From: Clostridiaceae bacterium | Lineage (GTDB): Bacteria > Bacillota > Clostridia > Peptostreptococcales > Peptostreptococcaceae | Assembly (NCBI GenBank): GCA_902362365.1 | Contig: CABIVQ010000030.1 | Coordinates: forward strand, 1 to 39,844 | Direction: 5' to 3' | DNA length: 39,844 nt | Part shown: one piece after another, positions 24,741 to 34,258 of the stretch | How the letters are laid out: every line of letters begins with the position of its first letter | Numbering within the stretch: the first letter of the stretch is position 1 | The notes under the pieces: model-generated | The model's database searches: none | Told to the model about the DNA's origin: nothing | What the model saw: only the letters and a program-made list of their open reading frames with translations | Made by a program: the position numbers and the translations under genes

Positions 24741-24761
24741 GAAGGGAAACCTTCTTTTTTT
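24741..24761 (+). terminator. Terminator after the GntR gene
   Basis: Short stem GAAGG / CCTTC closed by a GAAA tetraloop (24741-24754) and followed by a T run. It separates ispE-gntR from spoIIR. Confidence 0.75.
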
Positions 24762-24829
24762 ATTGCAATAAATTTATTTTTATTAATTTGAGATGCTATT
24801 TGGCTACATGATAAATTAAATTTTTTATT

Positions 24830-24858
24830 GAATAAATAACTTAAAATTGGAAATACTC
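24830..24858 (+). promoter_or_regulatory. Possible SigF promoter of spoIIR
   Basis: GAATA (24830-24834), 14 bases and GGAAATACTC (24849-24858). This agrees with the forespore SigF consensus GYWTA ... GGnrAnAnTW apart from one base in each box and a slightly short spacer. spoIIR is a SigF gene in B. subtilis and C. difficile. Confidence 0.45.
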
Positions 24859-24890
24859 AAAGTAGAAAAATATTTAGGGGGATAAAAATA

Positions 24891-25547
24891 ATGAAAGTGA
24901 GAATAATAAAAGCTAGATTGGTAATTCTAATTTTAAGTTTAATAGCCATTATTTCGATAATGTCTATATCTATAAAAAATGAAGCTGATAAAATAGATAA
25001 TGTTAGTGAAAGTTATAAAGAAAAATTAATAAGATTTCATGTTATAGCGAATAGTGATACTGAAGAAGATCAAGAATTAAAACTAAAGGTAAGAGATGAG
25101 ATTATAAGCTATCTACAACCAAAGTTAGAAAATTCAAGTAGCATAGAAGAAAGCGAAAAAATTATAACTAGTGAGTATGATAATTTACAGTCGATAAGTA
25201 GAGAAACTATTATAGACAATGGATATGAGTATGATGTAAAAGTAGGAATAGAATATAGTAATTTCCCGACAAAACAATACTCTAATGTAATACTACCTGC
25301 AGGAGAGTATAAGGCTTTAAAAGTTGTAATAGGGGAAGGGAAAGGTAAAAATTGGTGGTGCGTTATGTTTCCTCCATTATGTTTTGTAGATGAAGAAAAT
25401 GGAGTGATAGATAAGTCTACAGATGAGAAACTACAATCTGTATTAGATGAAGAAGAATACAATTTGATTACAACTAAAAATAAGGAAGAAGGAAATGTTG
25501 TAAAATTTAAATTTAAAATAGTTGAAGTAGTAAAGGACATGTTTTAA
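24891..25547 (+). CDS. spoIIR: Stage II sporulation protein R
   Basis: The forespore signal that crosses into the intermembrane space and triggers SpoIIGA to process pro-SigE in the mother cell. The 218-residue protein has an N-terminal membrane/signal segment (about residues 8-27) followed by the family hallmark LIRFHVIANSDTEEDQELK and the conserved NWWCVMFPPLCF near residue 155. Start ATG 24891 lies behind GGGGGATAAAAATA. A candidate SigF promoter sits about 35 bases upstream, and the SleB-like gene follows after only 30 bases, so the two may share a transcript. Confidence 0.95.
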   Translation: MKVRIIKARLVILILSLIAIISIMSISIKNEADKIDNVSESYKEKLIRFHVIANSDTEEDQELKLKVRDEIISYLQPKLENSSSIEESEKIITSEYDNLQSISRETIIDNGYEYDVKVGIEYSNFPTKQYSNVILPAGEYKALKVVIGEGKGKNWWCVMFPPLCFVDEENGVIDKSTDEKLQSVLDEEEYNLITTKNKEEGNVVKFKFKIVEVVKDMF

Positions 25548-25577
25548 TTATCAATTAAAAAAGGAGTGAATTTGACC

Positions 25578-26090
25578 ATGGATAGGTGCTATAAATTTAT
25601 AGTGTCTCTACTAGTTTTTATAAGTATAATTGTTCCTTCAAATAAGGTTTTAGCAGAAGGCGACGATTTGGAAGATAAGTCTGTACCAGCAGTTAAAACA
25701 AATTCAAATGAAGAAAGAAAAGCTGTAATAAACTTAACTAGTGAAGAAATATTACTATTGTCAAAACTAGTAACTAGTGAAGCTAGAGGCGAGAGCTATG
25801 AAGGTCAAGTTGCAGTGGCAGCCGTGGTAATTAATAGAGTAAAAGATTCTAGATTTCCTAACTCTATAGAAGATGTTATATATCAAAAAAATGCTTTTTC
25901 TGTTGTGAAAAATGGAACCATAAACATGAATCCAACGGATGAAGCGTATAAAGCAGCACAAGATGCTTTATATGGATCGGATCCGACTGAAAAAGCTGTA
26001 TATTTTTGGAATCCTAAAATTTCTACATGTAAATGGATACAAACACTAAATCCTCATATGAGGATAGGTAATCATGTTTTTGCTAAATAA
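25578..26090 (+). CDS. SleB/CwlJ-type cell wall hydrolase
   Basis: A 170-residue secreted enzyme with a signal peptide (residues 1-27, ending KVLAEG) and a hydrolase-2 domain. SEEILLLSKLVTSEARGES carries the catalytic Glu, followed by GQVAVAAVVINRVKDSRFPN and the Phe-Ser and tryptophan-containing VYFWNPK. Related SleB is a lytic transglycosylase for muramic-delta-lactam spore cortex. No SPOR or peptidoglycan-binding repeat is present, so this is the short form, as in the orthologue beside spoIIR in C. difficile. The GTG at 25566 is part of the ribosome site, so I choose ATG 25578. Confidence 0.87.
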   Translation: MDRCYKFIVSLLVFISIIVPSNKVLAEGDDLEDKSVPAVKTNSNEERKAVINLTSEEILLLSKLVTSEARGESYEGQVAVAAVVINRVKDSRFPNSIEDVIYQKNAFSVVKNGTINMNPTDEAYKAAQDALYGSDPTEKAVYFWNPKISTCKWIQTLNPHMRIGNHVFAK

Positions 26091-26104
26091 GACTAATATA
26101 TAAT

Positions 26105-26137
26105 AAAAATAAAGAAGCTTAGCTTCTTTATTTTTTT
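26105..26137 (+). terminator. Terminator after the SleB-like gene
   Basis: Perfect stem AAATAAAGAAGC (26107-26118) / GCTTCTTTATTT (26122-26133), loop TTA and a T run. Confidence 0.87.
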
Positions 26138-26227
26138 GCAAAAATACACTATAATAATCACTTAGATAAGAAAATGAATATAATAAAAAATTAATAATAT
26201 AATTCTTAAATAGAAGGGACAAAAAAT

Positions 26228-27295
26228 ATGACTAAACTTAATGTAGCTTTAATATTTGGTGGAAAATCAGGAGAGCATGAGGTTTCATTATCATCAGCTG
26301 CTTCTATATATGAAAATATAAATAAAGATAAATATAATGTTTTTACTATAGGTATAACTAAAGAAGGAACATGGTTATATTATGATGGAAATTCAGAAAA
26401 TATAAAAAATGGTAAGTGGGTTGAATTAGCAAATAAAAATGTAGAAATAAACTTAGTTCCTATGGGTAACAAAGAAGTTGGTTTATTATTTGAGGATGGA
26501 AGTGTACAAAAAATAGATGTACTTTTCCCTGTATTACATGGGCCATATGGTGAAGATGGAACAATACAAGGTTTATTTGAAATAAGTCAAATACCATATG
26601 TAGGATGTGGAGTTCTTGCATCAAGTACAGGTATGGATAAGCTTATATGTAAGACTATATACTCAGAAATTGGTTTACCACAAGTGAGTTACTGTTCTAC
26701 AAATAGATGGACATTTAGAAAAAATCAAGAAGAAGAGTTAAATGAAATAGAGAATAAATTAAATTATCCTATATTTGTAAAGCCTGCCAACTTAGGTTCA
26801 AGTGTAGGGATCTCTAAGGCTACAAATAGAGAAGATCTTCTAGCTGGAATAAATGAAGCTTTAATATATGACTCTAGAATAGTTTTAGAGCAAGGTATAG
26901 ATGCAAGAGAAATAGAAGTTGCAGTATTAGGAAATGAAGAAGTTAAGGCTTCTATAGCAGGTGAAATTAAACCAGCTAAGGATTTCTACGATTATGAAGA
27001 TAAATATATTAATGGTGCATCAACATATGATATACCAGCTAAAATAAGTGAAGCTGATATGGAAAAAATAAGAACTATGGCGATAAAAGCATTTAAATCT
27101 TTAGATGGAAAAGGACTTTCAAGAGTAGACTTCTTTATAGATAAAAATTCAGGTGAAATATTTATAAATGAGATAAATACATTACCAGGATTTACAAATA
27201 TAAGTATGTATCCTAAAATGTGGGAAGCTACAGGATTAGAATACTCTAATCTTATAGATAAACTTATAGAGTTAGCATTAGATACAAAAAAGTAA
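26228..27295 (+). CDS. ddl: D-alanine-D-alanine ligase
   Basis: Joins two D-alanines for the peptidoglycan stem peptide, using ATP. The 355-residue ATP-grasp enzyme has the N-terminal GGKSGEHEVSLSSA, the KPANLGSSVGISKA loop and the metal-binding INEINTLPGFT. The omega-loop reads FYDYEDKY, with the Tyr-Lys pair usual for D-Ala-D-Ala enzymes and not the D-lactate ligases of the VanA type, so I see no sign of glycopeptide resistance. It precedes murI by 13 bases in an operon for cell-wall precursors. Confidence 0.95.
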   Translation: MTKLNVALIFGGKSGEHEVSLSSAASIYENINKDKYNVFTIGITKEGTWLYYDGNSENIKNGKWVELANKNVEINLVPMGNKEVGLLFEDGSVQKIDVLFPVLHGPYGEDGTIQGLFEISQIPYVGCGVLASSTGMDKLICKTIYSEIGLPQVSYCSTNRWTFRKNQEEELNEIENKLNYPIFVKPANLGSSVGISKATNREDLLAGINEALIYDSRIVLEQGIDAREIEVAVLGNEEVKASIAGEIKPAKDFYDYEDKYINGASTYDIPAKISEADMEKIRTMAIKAFKSLDGKGLSRVDFFIDKNSGEIFINEINTLPGFTNISMYPKMWEATGLEYSNLIDKLIELALDTKK

Positions 27296-27308
27296 AGTAG
27301 GTGTTAGT

Positions 27309-28118
27309 ATGGATAATAGACCTATAGGTGTATTTGACTCAGGTTTAGGTGGATTAACTGTTTTAAAAGAGATTATAAAAGTTTTACCTAATGAAAATAT
27401 AGTATATTTTGGAGATACAGCGAGAGTTCCATATGGGCCAAGGTCTAAGGAGGCTATAATAAAATATACTTTTCAGGCTATAAACTTTTTAATGTCTAAA
27501 AATGTAAAAGCTATTGTTATAGCATGTAATACAGCAACTGCAAGAAGCTTAAAAGAAGCACAATCACAATATAATATACCTATAATAGGTGTAATAGAAG
27601 CAGGAGCAAGGACTGCTGCATACTCTACAAAAAATAAGATTGTAGGAGTAATAGGGACTGAAGGTACTATAAGTTCAAAATCTTATAATGTAGAAATAGA
27701 GAAATTAGATAAAGATATTAAAATTGTATCAAAGGCATGTCCTTTATTTGTTCCGATAACAGAAGAAGGTTGGGCAAATACAGAAGTAGCGTATTTGACA
27801 GCGAAGGAATATCTGAAAGAATTGTTGGATCAAGGGATAGATTCTTTAGTTTTAGGATGTACACATTATCCAATACTAAAAAGAACTATAGGAAAAGTTG
27901 TTGGAGAGGAAATAAAGTTAGTGAACCCAGCGAAAGAAACAGCGAAAGATTTATATGATATATTAGAAAAACAAGATATACTTAGAACTGTGAACAAAAA
28001 TAATCCAATTTATGAGTATTATGTATCTGATATACCAGAAAAATTCGCTAGTATAGGACAACAATTTTTAAAAAGAGACATGGATGATGTTAAGAGAATA
28101 GAAATACAAAAGTATTAA
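27309..28118 (+). CDS. murI: Glutamate racemase
   Basis: Makes D-glutamate for peptidoglycan without a cofactor, using two cysteines. Both are in place: ACNTATA (first half) and GCTHYPIL (second half), together with the N-terminal GVFDSGLGGLTVL Asp-Ser and PYGPRS segment. 269 residues is the family norm. Start is ATG 27309 behind TAGGTGTTAGT, 13 bases after ddl. Confidence 0.96.
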   Translation: MDNRPIGVFDSGLGGLTVLKEIIKVLPNENIVYFGDTARVPYGPRSKEAIIKYTFQAINFLMSKNVKAIVIACNTATARSLKEAQSQYNIPIIGVIEAGARTAAYSTKNKIVGVIGTEGTISSKSYNVEIEKLDKDIKIVSKACPLFVPITEEGWANTEVAYLTAKEYLKELLDQGIDSLVLGCTHYPILKRTIGKVVGEEIKLVNPAKETAKDLYDILEKQDILRTVNKNNPIYEYYVSDIPEKFASIGQQFLKRDMDDVKRIEIQKY

Positions 28119-28131
28119 ATGATTAAATTAT

Positions 28132-28172
28132 ATAAACTTTAGATATAATAATATCTAAAGTTTATATTTTTA
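28132..28172 (+). terminator. Hairpin between murI and the DUF1934 gene
   Basis: Perfect 15-base stem ATAAACTTTAGATAT (28132-28146) / ATATCTAAAGTTTAT (28151-28165), loop AATA, then a T run that abuts the ribosome site of the next gene. Confidence 0.75.
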
Positions 28173-28187
28173 GGAGGAGAATTTACT

Positions 28188-28598
28188 ATGGATGTAAAAA
28201 TCAATATAAGCACTATTCAGTATGATGAACATAGTAAGGTAGATACTATTAATATAAACACAACAGGAACATTACACAAAAAAAATAATGATATTTATTT
28301 AATGTACAAAGAAAATCATGAAGGCGTAGAAGTTACTACAAGTATGAAGATCTCAGGAAAAGAGATAACGATAAAAAGATTTGGAGGAAGTAACTCTACA
28401 ATGGTTTTTGAAAAAGATAAAACTCATACTACAAAATATAGAACACCATATGGTTTATTTAATATAGAGACTTATACAAGATATTTAAGTATGACTGTAG
28501 ATGATAGTAAACCTATCAAAATTGATTTAGATTATGACATAAAAGTTAATGATATATTCAGTGGAAGAAATAAAATAGTGATAAATGTCGAAATATAA
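28188..28598 (+). CDS. DUF1934 calycin-like beta-barrel protein
   Basis: A 136-residue protein of the YwiB family (DUF1934), predicted as a small calycin-type beta barrel without signal peptide. Typical features are the alternating strands at INISTIQYD, YLMYKENHEG, KEITIKRFGG, the THTTKYRTPYGLFNIE segment in the middle and the final strands DYDIKVNDIF. Function is not known. Start is ATG 28188 behind TAGGAGGAG. Confidence 0.8.
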   Translation: MDVKINISTIQYDEHSKVDTININTTGTLHKKNNDIYLMYKENHEGVEVTTSMKISGKEITIKRFGGSNSTMVFEKDKTHTTKYRTPYGLFNIETYTRYLSMTVDDSKPIKIDLDYDIKVNDIFSGRNKIVINVEI

Positions 28599-28631
28599 TG
28601 TGGATATTAATATAATGAATACAAATTTTAT

Positions 28632-28660
28632 AAAGGTAGTTAAAATACTACCTTTTATTT
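28632..28660 (+). terminator. Terminator after the DUF1934 gene
   Basis: Stem AAAGGTAGT (28632-28640) / ACTACCTTT (28647-28655) and a T-rich run. Confidence 0.75.
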
Positions 28661-28785
28661 AATTTATTTGGTATTATTATATCTATATAAACTTTTATAT
28701 CTTTAATTAAAATTGATACAAGGGTTTATAGTTTTTTTATAGAAACTATAGTAAATGTTAATAAAAATAGTAATGAGGGATAATT

Positions 28786-30171
28786 ATGATATTTGAAAAA
28801 GTACTAAGTACTATCAATAAACATGAATTAATACAAAAGGGTGATAAGATTGTAGTTGGTCTATCAGGTGGGCCAGATTCTGTTTGTTTATTACATATTT
28901 TAAGTAGACTAAAAGAGGAATTGGACTTAGAAATTTACGCAGCTCACTTAAATCATCAAATAAGAGGAATAGAAGCTCAAAAAGATGCTTTTTATATTTC
29001 AAAACTTTGTGAAGAGATGGGAATTACTTTCTTTATAAAGTCTATAAATGTTCCAGAATACTGTGAAAAAAATGGTGTATCAATAGAAGAAGGAGCAAGA
29101 AAGCTTAGATATGAAATGTTCTATGAGATAAAAAATAATACTAGAGCTAATAAAATAGCGATAGGTCATAATTTAAATGACCAAGCTGAAACTATTTTAA
29201 TGCGTATGATGAGAGGTACTGGTCTTCAAGGTCTAAAGGGAATAGAATATATTAGAGATGGTGTTATAATTAGACCTATTTTAAATATTGAGAGAAATGA
29301 TATAGAAGAATATTGTAAACAAAATAAGTTAAATCCTAGAATAGATAAAACAAATTTAGAAAGTATCTATACTAGAAATAAAATTAGGTTAGAACTTATA
29401 CCGTATATGAAGGATAATTTTAACTCTAATATAATAGAATCTATAGTAAGGATGGGAAATAGTTTAAGAAGTGACAATGACTATATTGAAAGTGAAGCTT
29501 TAATTAAATTCAAAGAAGTTTCTAATATAAAAAGTGATAGTGTAGAGATTAACTTAAAGCCTTATATTAATTTACATAATTCAATGAAAGTAAGGATATT
29601 AAGGAATTCAATTAAACATATACTAGGAGATACTAACTTTATAGATCAAAGGCATATAGATGATATTATAGAACTAGAGGATGAATCTAAAATTGATAAG
29701 GTAATAAATCTACCTAGAGGTATATATGTATATAGGAAAAAAAATAGCATAATATTAACAAATAAAGAAATAGTTATTGAAGAAATAGAATTTTGCTATA
29801 ATATACCTAGTAATGGATTTATTAAAGTCAAAGAAATAGGTACAATTATCGAAACACAGGTAGTAAGTATAAACAAATATAAAAGAAGCAAATCAGATAA
29901 ATCATGTAATTGGTTTGATTTCAATAAAATAAAAGGGGGTATAGTTGTAAGGAACAGAAGATCAGGAGATAAAATAAAACTTTCAGGAGGAAGTAAAAAA
30001 ATTAAAGATTTATTCATTGACATAAAAATTCCTAAAGAAGATAGATGTAAGGTTCCTGTTATTGCCGATGACCAAGGGATATTAAGTGTTGGTAATTTTA
30101 GAAATAGTGAAAATTACAAAATTGATGAAGAAACAAAAGAAGTCTTAAAGGTAAGCTTTAAGAAATTATAG
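28786..30171 (+). CDS. tilS: tRNA(Ile)-lysidine synthase
   Basis: Attaches lysine to C34 of tRNA-Ile(CAU) so that it reads AUA instead of AUG, essential in an AT-rich genome full of AUA codons. The PP-loop VVGLSGGPDSVCLLHIL at residues 22-38 binds ATP. The HLNHQIRG and NLNDQAETILMRMMRGTG segments are the family's tRNA-C34 and adenylation motifs. A C-terminal TilS domain (VRNRRSGDKIKLSGG) completes the long Gram-positive form at 461 residues. It precedes ftsH as in Bacillus, but hpt, often between them, is absent. Confidence 0.96.
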   Translation: MIFEKVLSTINKHELIQKGDKIVVGLSGGPDSVCLLHILSRLKEELDLEIYAAHLNHQIRGIEAQKDAFYISKLCEEMGITFFIKSINVPEYCEKNGVSIEEGARKLRYEMFYEIKNNTRANKIAIGHNLNDQAETILMRMMRGTGLQGLKGIEYIRDGVIIRPILNIERNDIEEYCKQNKLNPRIDKTNLESIYTRNKIRLELIPYMKDNFNSNIIESIVRMGNSLRSDNDYIESEALIKFKEVSNIKSDSVEINLKPYINLHNSMKVRILRNSIKHILGDTNFIDQRHIDDIIELEDESKIDKVINLPRGIYVYRKKNSIILTNKEIVIEEIEFCYNIPSNGFIKVKEIGTIIETQVVSINKYKRSKSDKSCNWFDFNKIKGGIVVRNRRSGDKIKLSGGSKKIKDLFIDIKIPKEDRCKVPVIADDQGILSVGNFRNSENYKIDEETKEVLKVSFKKL

Positions 30172-30203
30172 AATAAAAACAACGTATGAAAGGAGGGCTT
30201 CTT

Positions 30204-32174
30204 TTGAACAAACTTTTAAAAGGAGCAGGTTTCTATCTGCTGATTTTCATAATCATAGTAGGGATAGTTCAATTTTCAGGTAATCCAACAGAACAAGTGG
30301 ATAAATTAGAGTTCTCTCAAGTTTATCAGGAGCTGACAGATGAAAATATATTAAGTATACACTTTATAAGTGATACTGCAGTAGAGGGAGTTATTAAAGA
30401 TACAAACAAAAAATTTACATCTTATATACCTAAAGAAGTAATGGGGAATAAATTTGCTGATGAGGTATTAGATCAAGCAATGGATGGTAAATTAGTTGTT
30501 GGAGGAGAAGCAAAACCATCAACACCTTGGTTTATAGATATGCTACCAACTATAATTTTTATATTCCTTATGTTAATACTTTGGTTTGTATTTATGAATC
30601 AGTCTCAAGGTGGAGGCGGAAAAGTTATGAGCTTTGGCAAATCAAAAGCTAAGGTACATAAAGATGATGAAAAAACTAGAGTAACATTTAAAGATGTAGC
30701 AGGACTTACAGAAGAGAAAGAGGATTTACAAGAAGTCGTAGATTTCTTAAAAAATCCGAAAAGATATATTGATTTAGGAGCAAGGATACCTAAGGGGATA
30801 CTTATGGTAGGGCCTCCAGGAACAGGTAAAACTTATTTATCAAGAGCAGTAGCTGGAGAAGCTGGTGTACCATTCTTCAGTATAAGTGGTTCAGATTTCG
30901 TTGAGATGTTTGTTGGGGTTGGTGCTTCAAGAGTTAGAGATCTATTTGAGCAAGCTAAGAAAAATGCACCAGCTATTATATTTATAGATGAAATAGATGC
31001 TGTAGGTAGAAAAAGAGGTGCAGGTCTTGGTGGAGGACATGATGAAAGAGAACAAACTCTGAATCAGTTACTAGTAGAGATGGATGGATTTGGTGTTAAT
31101 CAAGGGATTATAATAATGGCAGCAACGAATAGACCAGATATACTAGATCCAGCATTATTAAGACCAGGTAGATTTGATAGAGAAATAGTTGTTGGTGCTC
31201 CAGATGTTAAAGGAAGAGAAGCAATATTTAAAGTTCACTCTAAGAATAAACCTTTATCTGAAGATGTTAAACCAGAGGTTTTAGCAAGAAGAACGCCAGG
31301 ATTTACTCCTGCAGATATAGAGAATATAATGAACGAAGCTGCAATACTAACAGCTAGAAAAAGAGATAAAAAAATACACATGGAAACTATAGAAGAAGCT
31401 ATAACAAAAGTCATGGTTGGTGTAGCTAAAAAATCTAGAGTTATAAGTGAAAAAGATAGAAAGCTTACAGCTTATCATGAAGCAGGTCATGCAATTTGTA
31501 TGCATGTACTTAATCATGTAAGTCCAGTACATCAAGTTACAATAATACCAAGAGGTAGAGCTGGTGGATTTACAGAACCTCTTCCAAAAGAAGACCAAAT
31601 GTATGGTACAAAGTTAGAAATGGAAGAAACTATAGTAATGGCACTTGGAGGAAGGGTAGCTGAAGAGTTAGTTATAGAAGATATCTCAACAGGTGCTTCT
31701 AATGACCTAGAGAGGGTAACTTCTATTGCTAGAGCTATGGTAACTAAATACGGTATGAGTTCAAAGCTTGGACCTATGGTATTTGGAGATTCTGATGATG
31801 AAGTATTCTTAGGAAATAGTTTCGCTACAAAGAGAAATTATTCAGAAGAAGTTGCTTCTGAAATAGACAAAGAAGTAAGACGTATAGTAGATAAAGCTTA
31901 CAGAGAGTGTAGACATATATTACAAGAGAATATGAGCAAGTTAGACTATGTTGCTAAAGCATTATTAGTATACGAAACTTTAGACTCAGATCAATTTATA
32001 AAAGCATTTAATGAAGAATTATCTTTAGACGTAGATATGAACTTAGATAATAAAAAAGTTTCATCTAATGATAAAGAAGAAGCACTTACTGAAGAAGTAA
32101 GAACAATAGATGCTGAGGATATGGAAAAAGACAACATTGTTGAACTGAAAAAAGATTATAAAGATAAAGAATAA
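30204..32174 (+). CDS. ftsH: ATP-dependent zinc metalloprotease FtsH
   Basis: Membrane-bound AAA+ protease of quality control and sporulation. Two membrane segments (about residues 5-22 and 110-130) flank an extracellular loop. Walker A is GPPGTGKT at 203-210, Walker [13 protein letters not shown] and the second region of homology [12 protein letters not shown]. The zinc motif HEAGH lies near residue 430. The total of 656 residues is usual. I place the start at TTG 30204: the ribosome site AGGAGG (30191-30196) lies 7 bases before it, while an ATG at 30186 comes before that site and has none of its own. Confidence 0.95.
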   Translation: MNKLLKGAGFYLLIFIIIVGIVQFSGNPTEQVDKLEFSQVYQELTDENILSIHFISDTAVEGVIKDTNKKFTSYIPKEVMGNKFADEVLDQAMDGKLVVGGEAKPSTPWFIDMLPTIIFIFLMLILWFVFMNQSQGGGGKVMSFGKSKAKVHKDDEKTRVTFKDVAGLTEEKEDLQEVVDFLKNPKRYIDLGARIPKGILMVGPPGTGKTYLSRAVAGEAGVPFFSISGSDFVEMFVGVGASRVRDLFEQAKKNAPAIIFIDEIDAVGRKRGAGLGGGHDEREQTLNQLLVEMDGFGVNQGIIIMAATNRPDILDPALLRPGRFDREIVVGAPDVKGREAIFKVHSKNKPLSEDVKPEVLARRTPGFTPADIENIMNEAAILTARKRDKKIHMETIEEAITKVMVGVAKKSRVISEKDRKLTAYHEAGHAICMHVLNHVSPVHQVTIIPRGRAGGFTEPLPKEDQMYGTKLEMEETIVMALGGRVAEELVIEDISTGASNDLERVTSIARAMVTKYGMSSKLGPMVFGDSDDEVFLGNSFATKRNYSEEVASEIDKEVRRIVDKAYRECRHILQENMSKLDYVAKALLVYETLDSDQFIKAFNEELSLDVDMNLDNKKVSSNDKEEALTEEVRTIDAEDMEKDNIVELKKDYKDKE

Positions 32175-32178
32175 GAGG

Positions 32179-32205
32179 GAACCCTAGAAATAGGGTTCTT
32201 TTTTT
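32179..32205 (+). terminator. Terminator of ftsH
   Basis: Perfect 8-base stem GAACCCTA / TAGGGTTC with a GAAA tetraloop and seven T. Confidence 0.9.
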
Positions 32206-32286
32206 ATAAAATACAACTTAAATAATAGGAATGGAAAATTATATGTTGTATAATTACATATAAAATATAAGTGCGGTGAGGTGGCA

Positions 32287-33264
32287 ATGAGGAAGAAAAT
32301 TATAAATATAATATTAGATAATAATAGAGAGTTTATTTCAGGAGAAGAAATATCTAAACAATTAGGTATTTCTAGAAGTGCGGTATGGAAGCATATTAAA
32401 TCTTTGAAAGAGGAAGGTTATAATATAGAATCTATTAACAAAAAAGGATATAGACTAATAGAGAAACCAAAGGATTTATTGAGTTCACAGAATATAGCTC
32501 ATGAGCTAAATACAGAATTCATAGGTAGCAATATTTTACACTTTGATACTATAGATTCAACAAATACCTATGCTAAAAAAATTGCTTCAAAAGAGATTGA
32601 TGGGACTGTTGTAATAAGTGAAGAGCAAACATTAGGAAGAGGTAGATTGGGAAGAGTGTGGAATTCTAAAGCTTATGAAGGGATATGGATGAGTATAATA
32701 TTAAAACCTAATATATTACCTTATAAAACTCCATTTTTGACTATAATAGCAGGAGCCAGCATAGCAAATGCTTTAAATAATCTAGGCGTAAATGTAGGTA
32801 TTAAATGGCCGAATGATATAATTTTAAATGGTAAAAAGCTTTGTGGAATTTTAACTGAATTATCAGCTGAGATAGAGAGAGTGAATTACATTGTACTGGG
32901 AATCGGTATGAATGTAAAAAATCTAAGCTTCCCGTCTGAAATAGAAAATATTGCAACTTCCTTATACAAGGAGGGATATAATTTATCTCGAGTTGATATT
33001 GTAAGAGAGATTTTATGTGAATTAGAGAAAAAATATTTAGAGTTTGTAAAAAATGAAAATAAAGATAAGATAATAGATATGTATAAGCAGTACTCTGTAG
33101 TTTTAGGAAAGAATATATATATTGTAAAGAACAACGAGAGAGAATTGGTAGAATGTATAGATATAAATTTAGATGGAAATTTAATTGTCAAAAAGTCTAA
33201 TGGAACTATAGAAGAAGTTATGTCTGGTGAAGTTTCAGTAAGAGGTGAAAATGGATATGTATAA
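32287..33264 (+). CDS. birA: Biotin-protein ligase and repressor BirA
   Basis: A 325-residue bifunctional protein. Residues 1-60 form a winged helix with KIINIILDNNREFISGEEIS and SRSAVWKHIKSLKEEGY for repression of biotin genes. The catalytic domain follows: FDTIDSTNTYAK, the biotinyl-AMP loop GRGRLGRVW, IKWPNDIILNGKKLCGIL and the C-terminal SH3-like domain (KSNGTIEEVMSGEVS). It activates biotin and attaches it to carboxylases. The start ATG 32287 lies 5 bases after GAGG; a GTG at 32281 overlaps that site. No biotin operon or transporter lies in the window. It overlaps the next gene by a few bases. Confidence 0.95.
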   Translation: MRKKIINIILDNNREFISGEEISKQLGISRSAVWKHIKSLKEEGYNIESINKKGYRLIEKPKDLLSSQNIAHELNTEFIGSNILHFDTIDSTNTYAKKIASKEIDGTVVISEEQTLGRGRLGRVWNSKAYEGIWMSIILKPNILPYKTPFLTIIAGASIANALNNLGVNVGIKWPNDIILNGKKLCGILTELSAEIERVNYIVLGIGMNVKNLSFPSEIENIATSLYKEGYNLSRVDIVREILCELEKKYLEFVKNENKDKIIDMYKQYSVVLGKNIYIVKNNERELVECIDINLDGNLIVKKSNGTIEEVMSGEVSVRGENGYV

Positions 33265-34222
33265 CAATATATTAGATGTAAAAGGATTAAAGGTTGGACA
33301 AGTTCAAGATGAAGATGGATTAACGGGATGTACTGTTGTAATTTGTGAAGAAGGTGCAGTCTGTGGAGTAGATGTAAGGGGATCAGCTCCTGGAACTAGG
33401 GAAACGGACTTACTAGACCCTATAAATATGATTCAAAAGGTGCATGCGGTGGTTCTTTCTGGTGGATCTGCATTTGGACTTGAGTCTACATGTGGTGTTA
33501 GTCAGTATTTAGAGGAAAGAAATATAGGGTTTGATGTAGGTGTTGCTAAAGTACCTATAGTAGTAGGCGCGGTATTATTTGATTTAGCAGCAGGGGATCC
33601 TAAGTGTAGGCCTGATAAGAAAATGGGATATAAAGCGTGTGAGATGGCTAGTGATACTGTTTTGAAACAAGGAAATTATGGAGCAGGATGTGGAGCCACA
33701 GTAGGAAAAATAAAGGGACCTGAGTATGCAATGAAGGGTGGAATAGGAAGTTACTCAATAAAATTAGATAATGGTTTAGTTGTATCTGCATTAATTGCTG
33801 TAAATGCATTTGGTGATGTATATGAAGATGGGAATGTGATAGCAGGAGTGTTAGATAATACTAAGACCAAAGTTCTAAATAGTTACGAACTTATGAAACA
33901 AGGTGTTAATAAAGGTGGTTTTAGTATAGATAATACAACAATTGGTATTGTTGCAACAAATGCTAAACTAGATAAAGCTGGATGTAAAAAAATATCTCAA
34001 ATGGCTCATGACGGTTATGCAAGAGCGATATTCCCAATCCATACTCCTCATGATGGAGATACTATATTTACAATGGCCACAGGTGAGATAGAAACGGATA
34101 TAACATTATTAGGTTCAATAGCAGCTGAAGTAGTTGAAAAAAGTATCGTTAATGCTATAAAAAATGCTTCAGATGTAAAAAATATATTATCATATAAAAA
34201 TATTCCGATATTACAAGTTTAG
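33251..34222 (+). CDS. P1-family peptidase, DmpA/NylC type (S58)
   Basis: An Ntn-type aminopeptidase or amide hydrolase of about 323 residues. The precursor is expected to cut itself at an Asn-Thr bond, the new N-terminal Thr becoming the nucleophile; the site is visible as IDNTTIGIV (about residue 240). Other hallmarks are GLTGCTVVICEEG, GTRETDLLDP, LSGGSAFGLE and GAGCGATVGK. Related enzymes cleave D-amino acid or beta-peptide amides, or nylon oligomers; the natural substrate here is unknown. ATG 33251 or 33257 behind AGAGGTG are both possible, each overlapping birA. It precedes the panT leader and is ended by a separate promoter. Confidence 0.88.
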   Translation: MDMYNNILDVKGLKVGQVQDEDGLTGCTVVICEEGAVCGVDVRGSAPGTRETDLLDPINMIQKVHAVVLSGGSAFGLESTCGVSQYLEERNIGFDVGVAKVPIVVGAVLFDLAAGDPKCRPDKKMGYKACEMASDTVLKQGNYGAGCGATVGKIKGPEYAMKGGIGSYSIKLDNGLVVSALIAVNAFGDVYEDGNVIAGVLDNTKTKVLNSYELMKQGVNKGGFSIDNTTIGIVATNAKLDKAGCKKISQMAHDGYARAIFPIHTPHDGDTIFTMATGEIETDITLLGSIAAEVVEKSIVNAIKNASDVKNILSYKNIPILQV

Positions 34223-34252
34223 TTGACAATCATACTCCCCTGTTGATAAAAT
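34223..34252 (+). promoter_or_regulatory. Promoter of panT-coaX
   Basis: TTGACA (34223-34228) directly after the stop of the P1 peptidase, an 18-base spacer and TAAAAT (34247-34252). Transcription would start near 34259. Confidence 0.7.
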
Positions 34253-34258
34253 TATTTG

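Noticed and set aside
26228..27295. Possible glycopeptide-resistance ligase
   Set aside because: The omega-loop YDYEDKY is that of D-Ala-D-Ala ligases, and no vanH, vanX or vanR/S genes are nearby.
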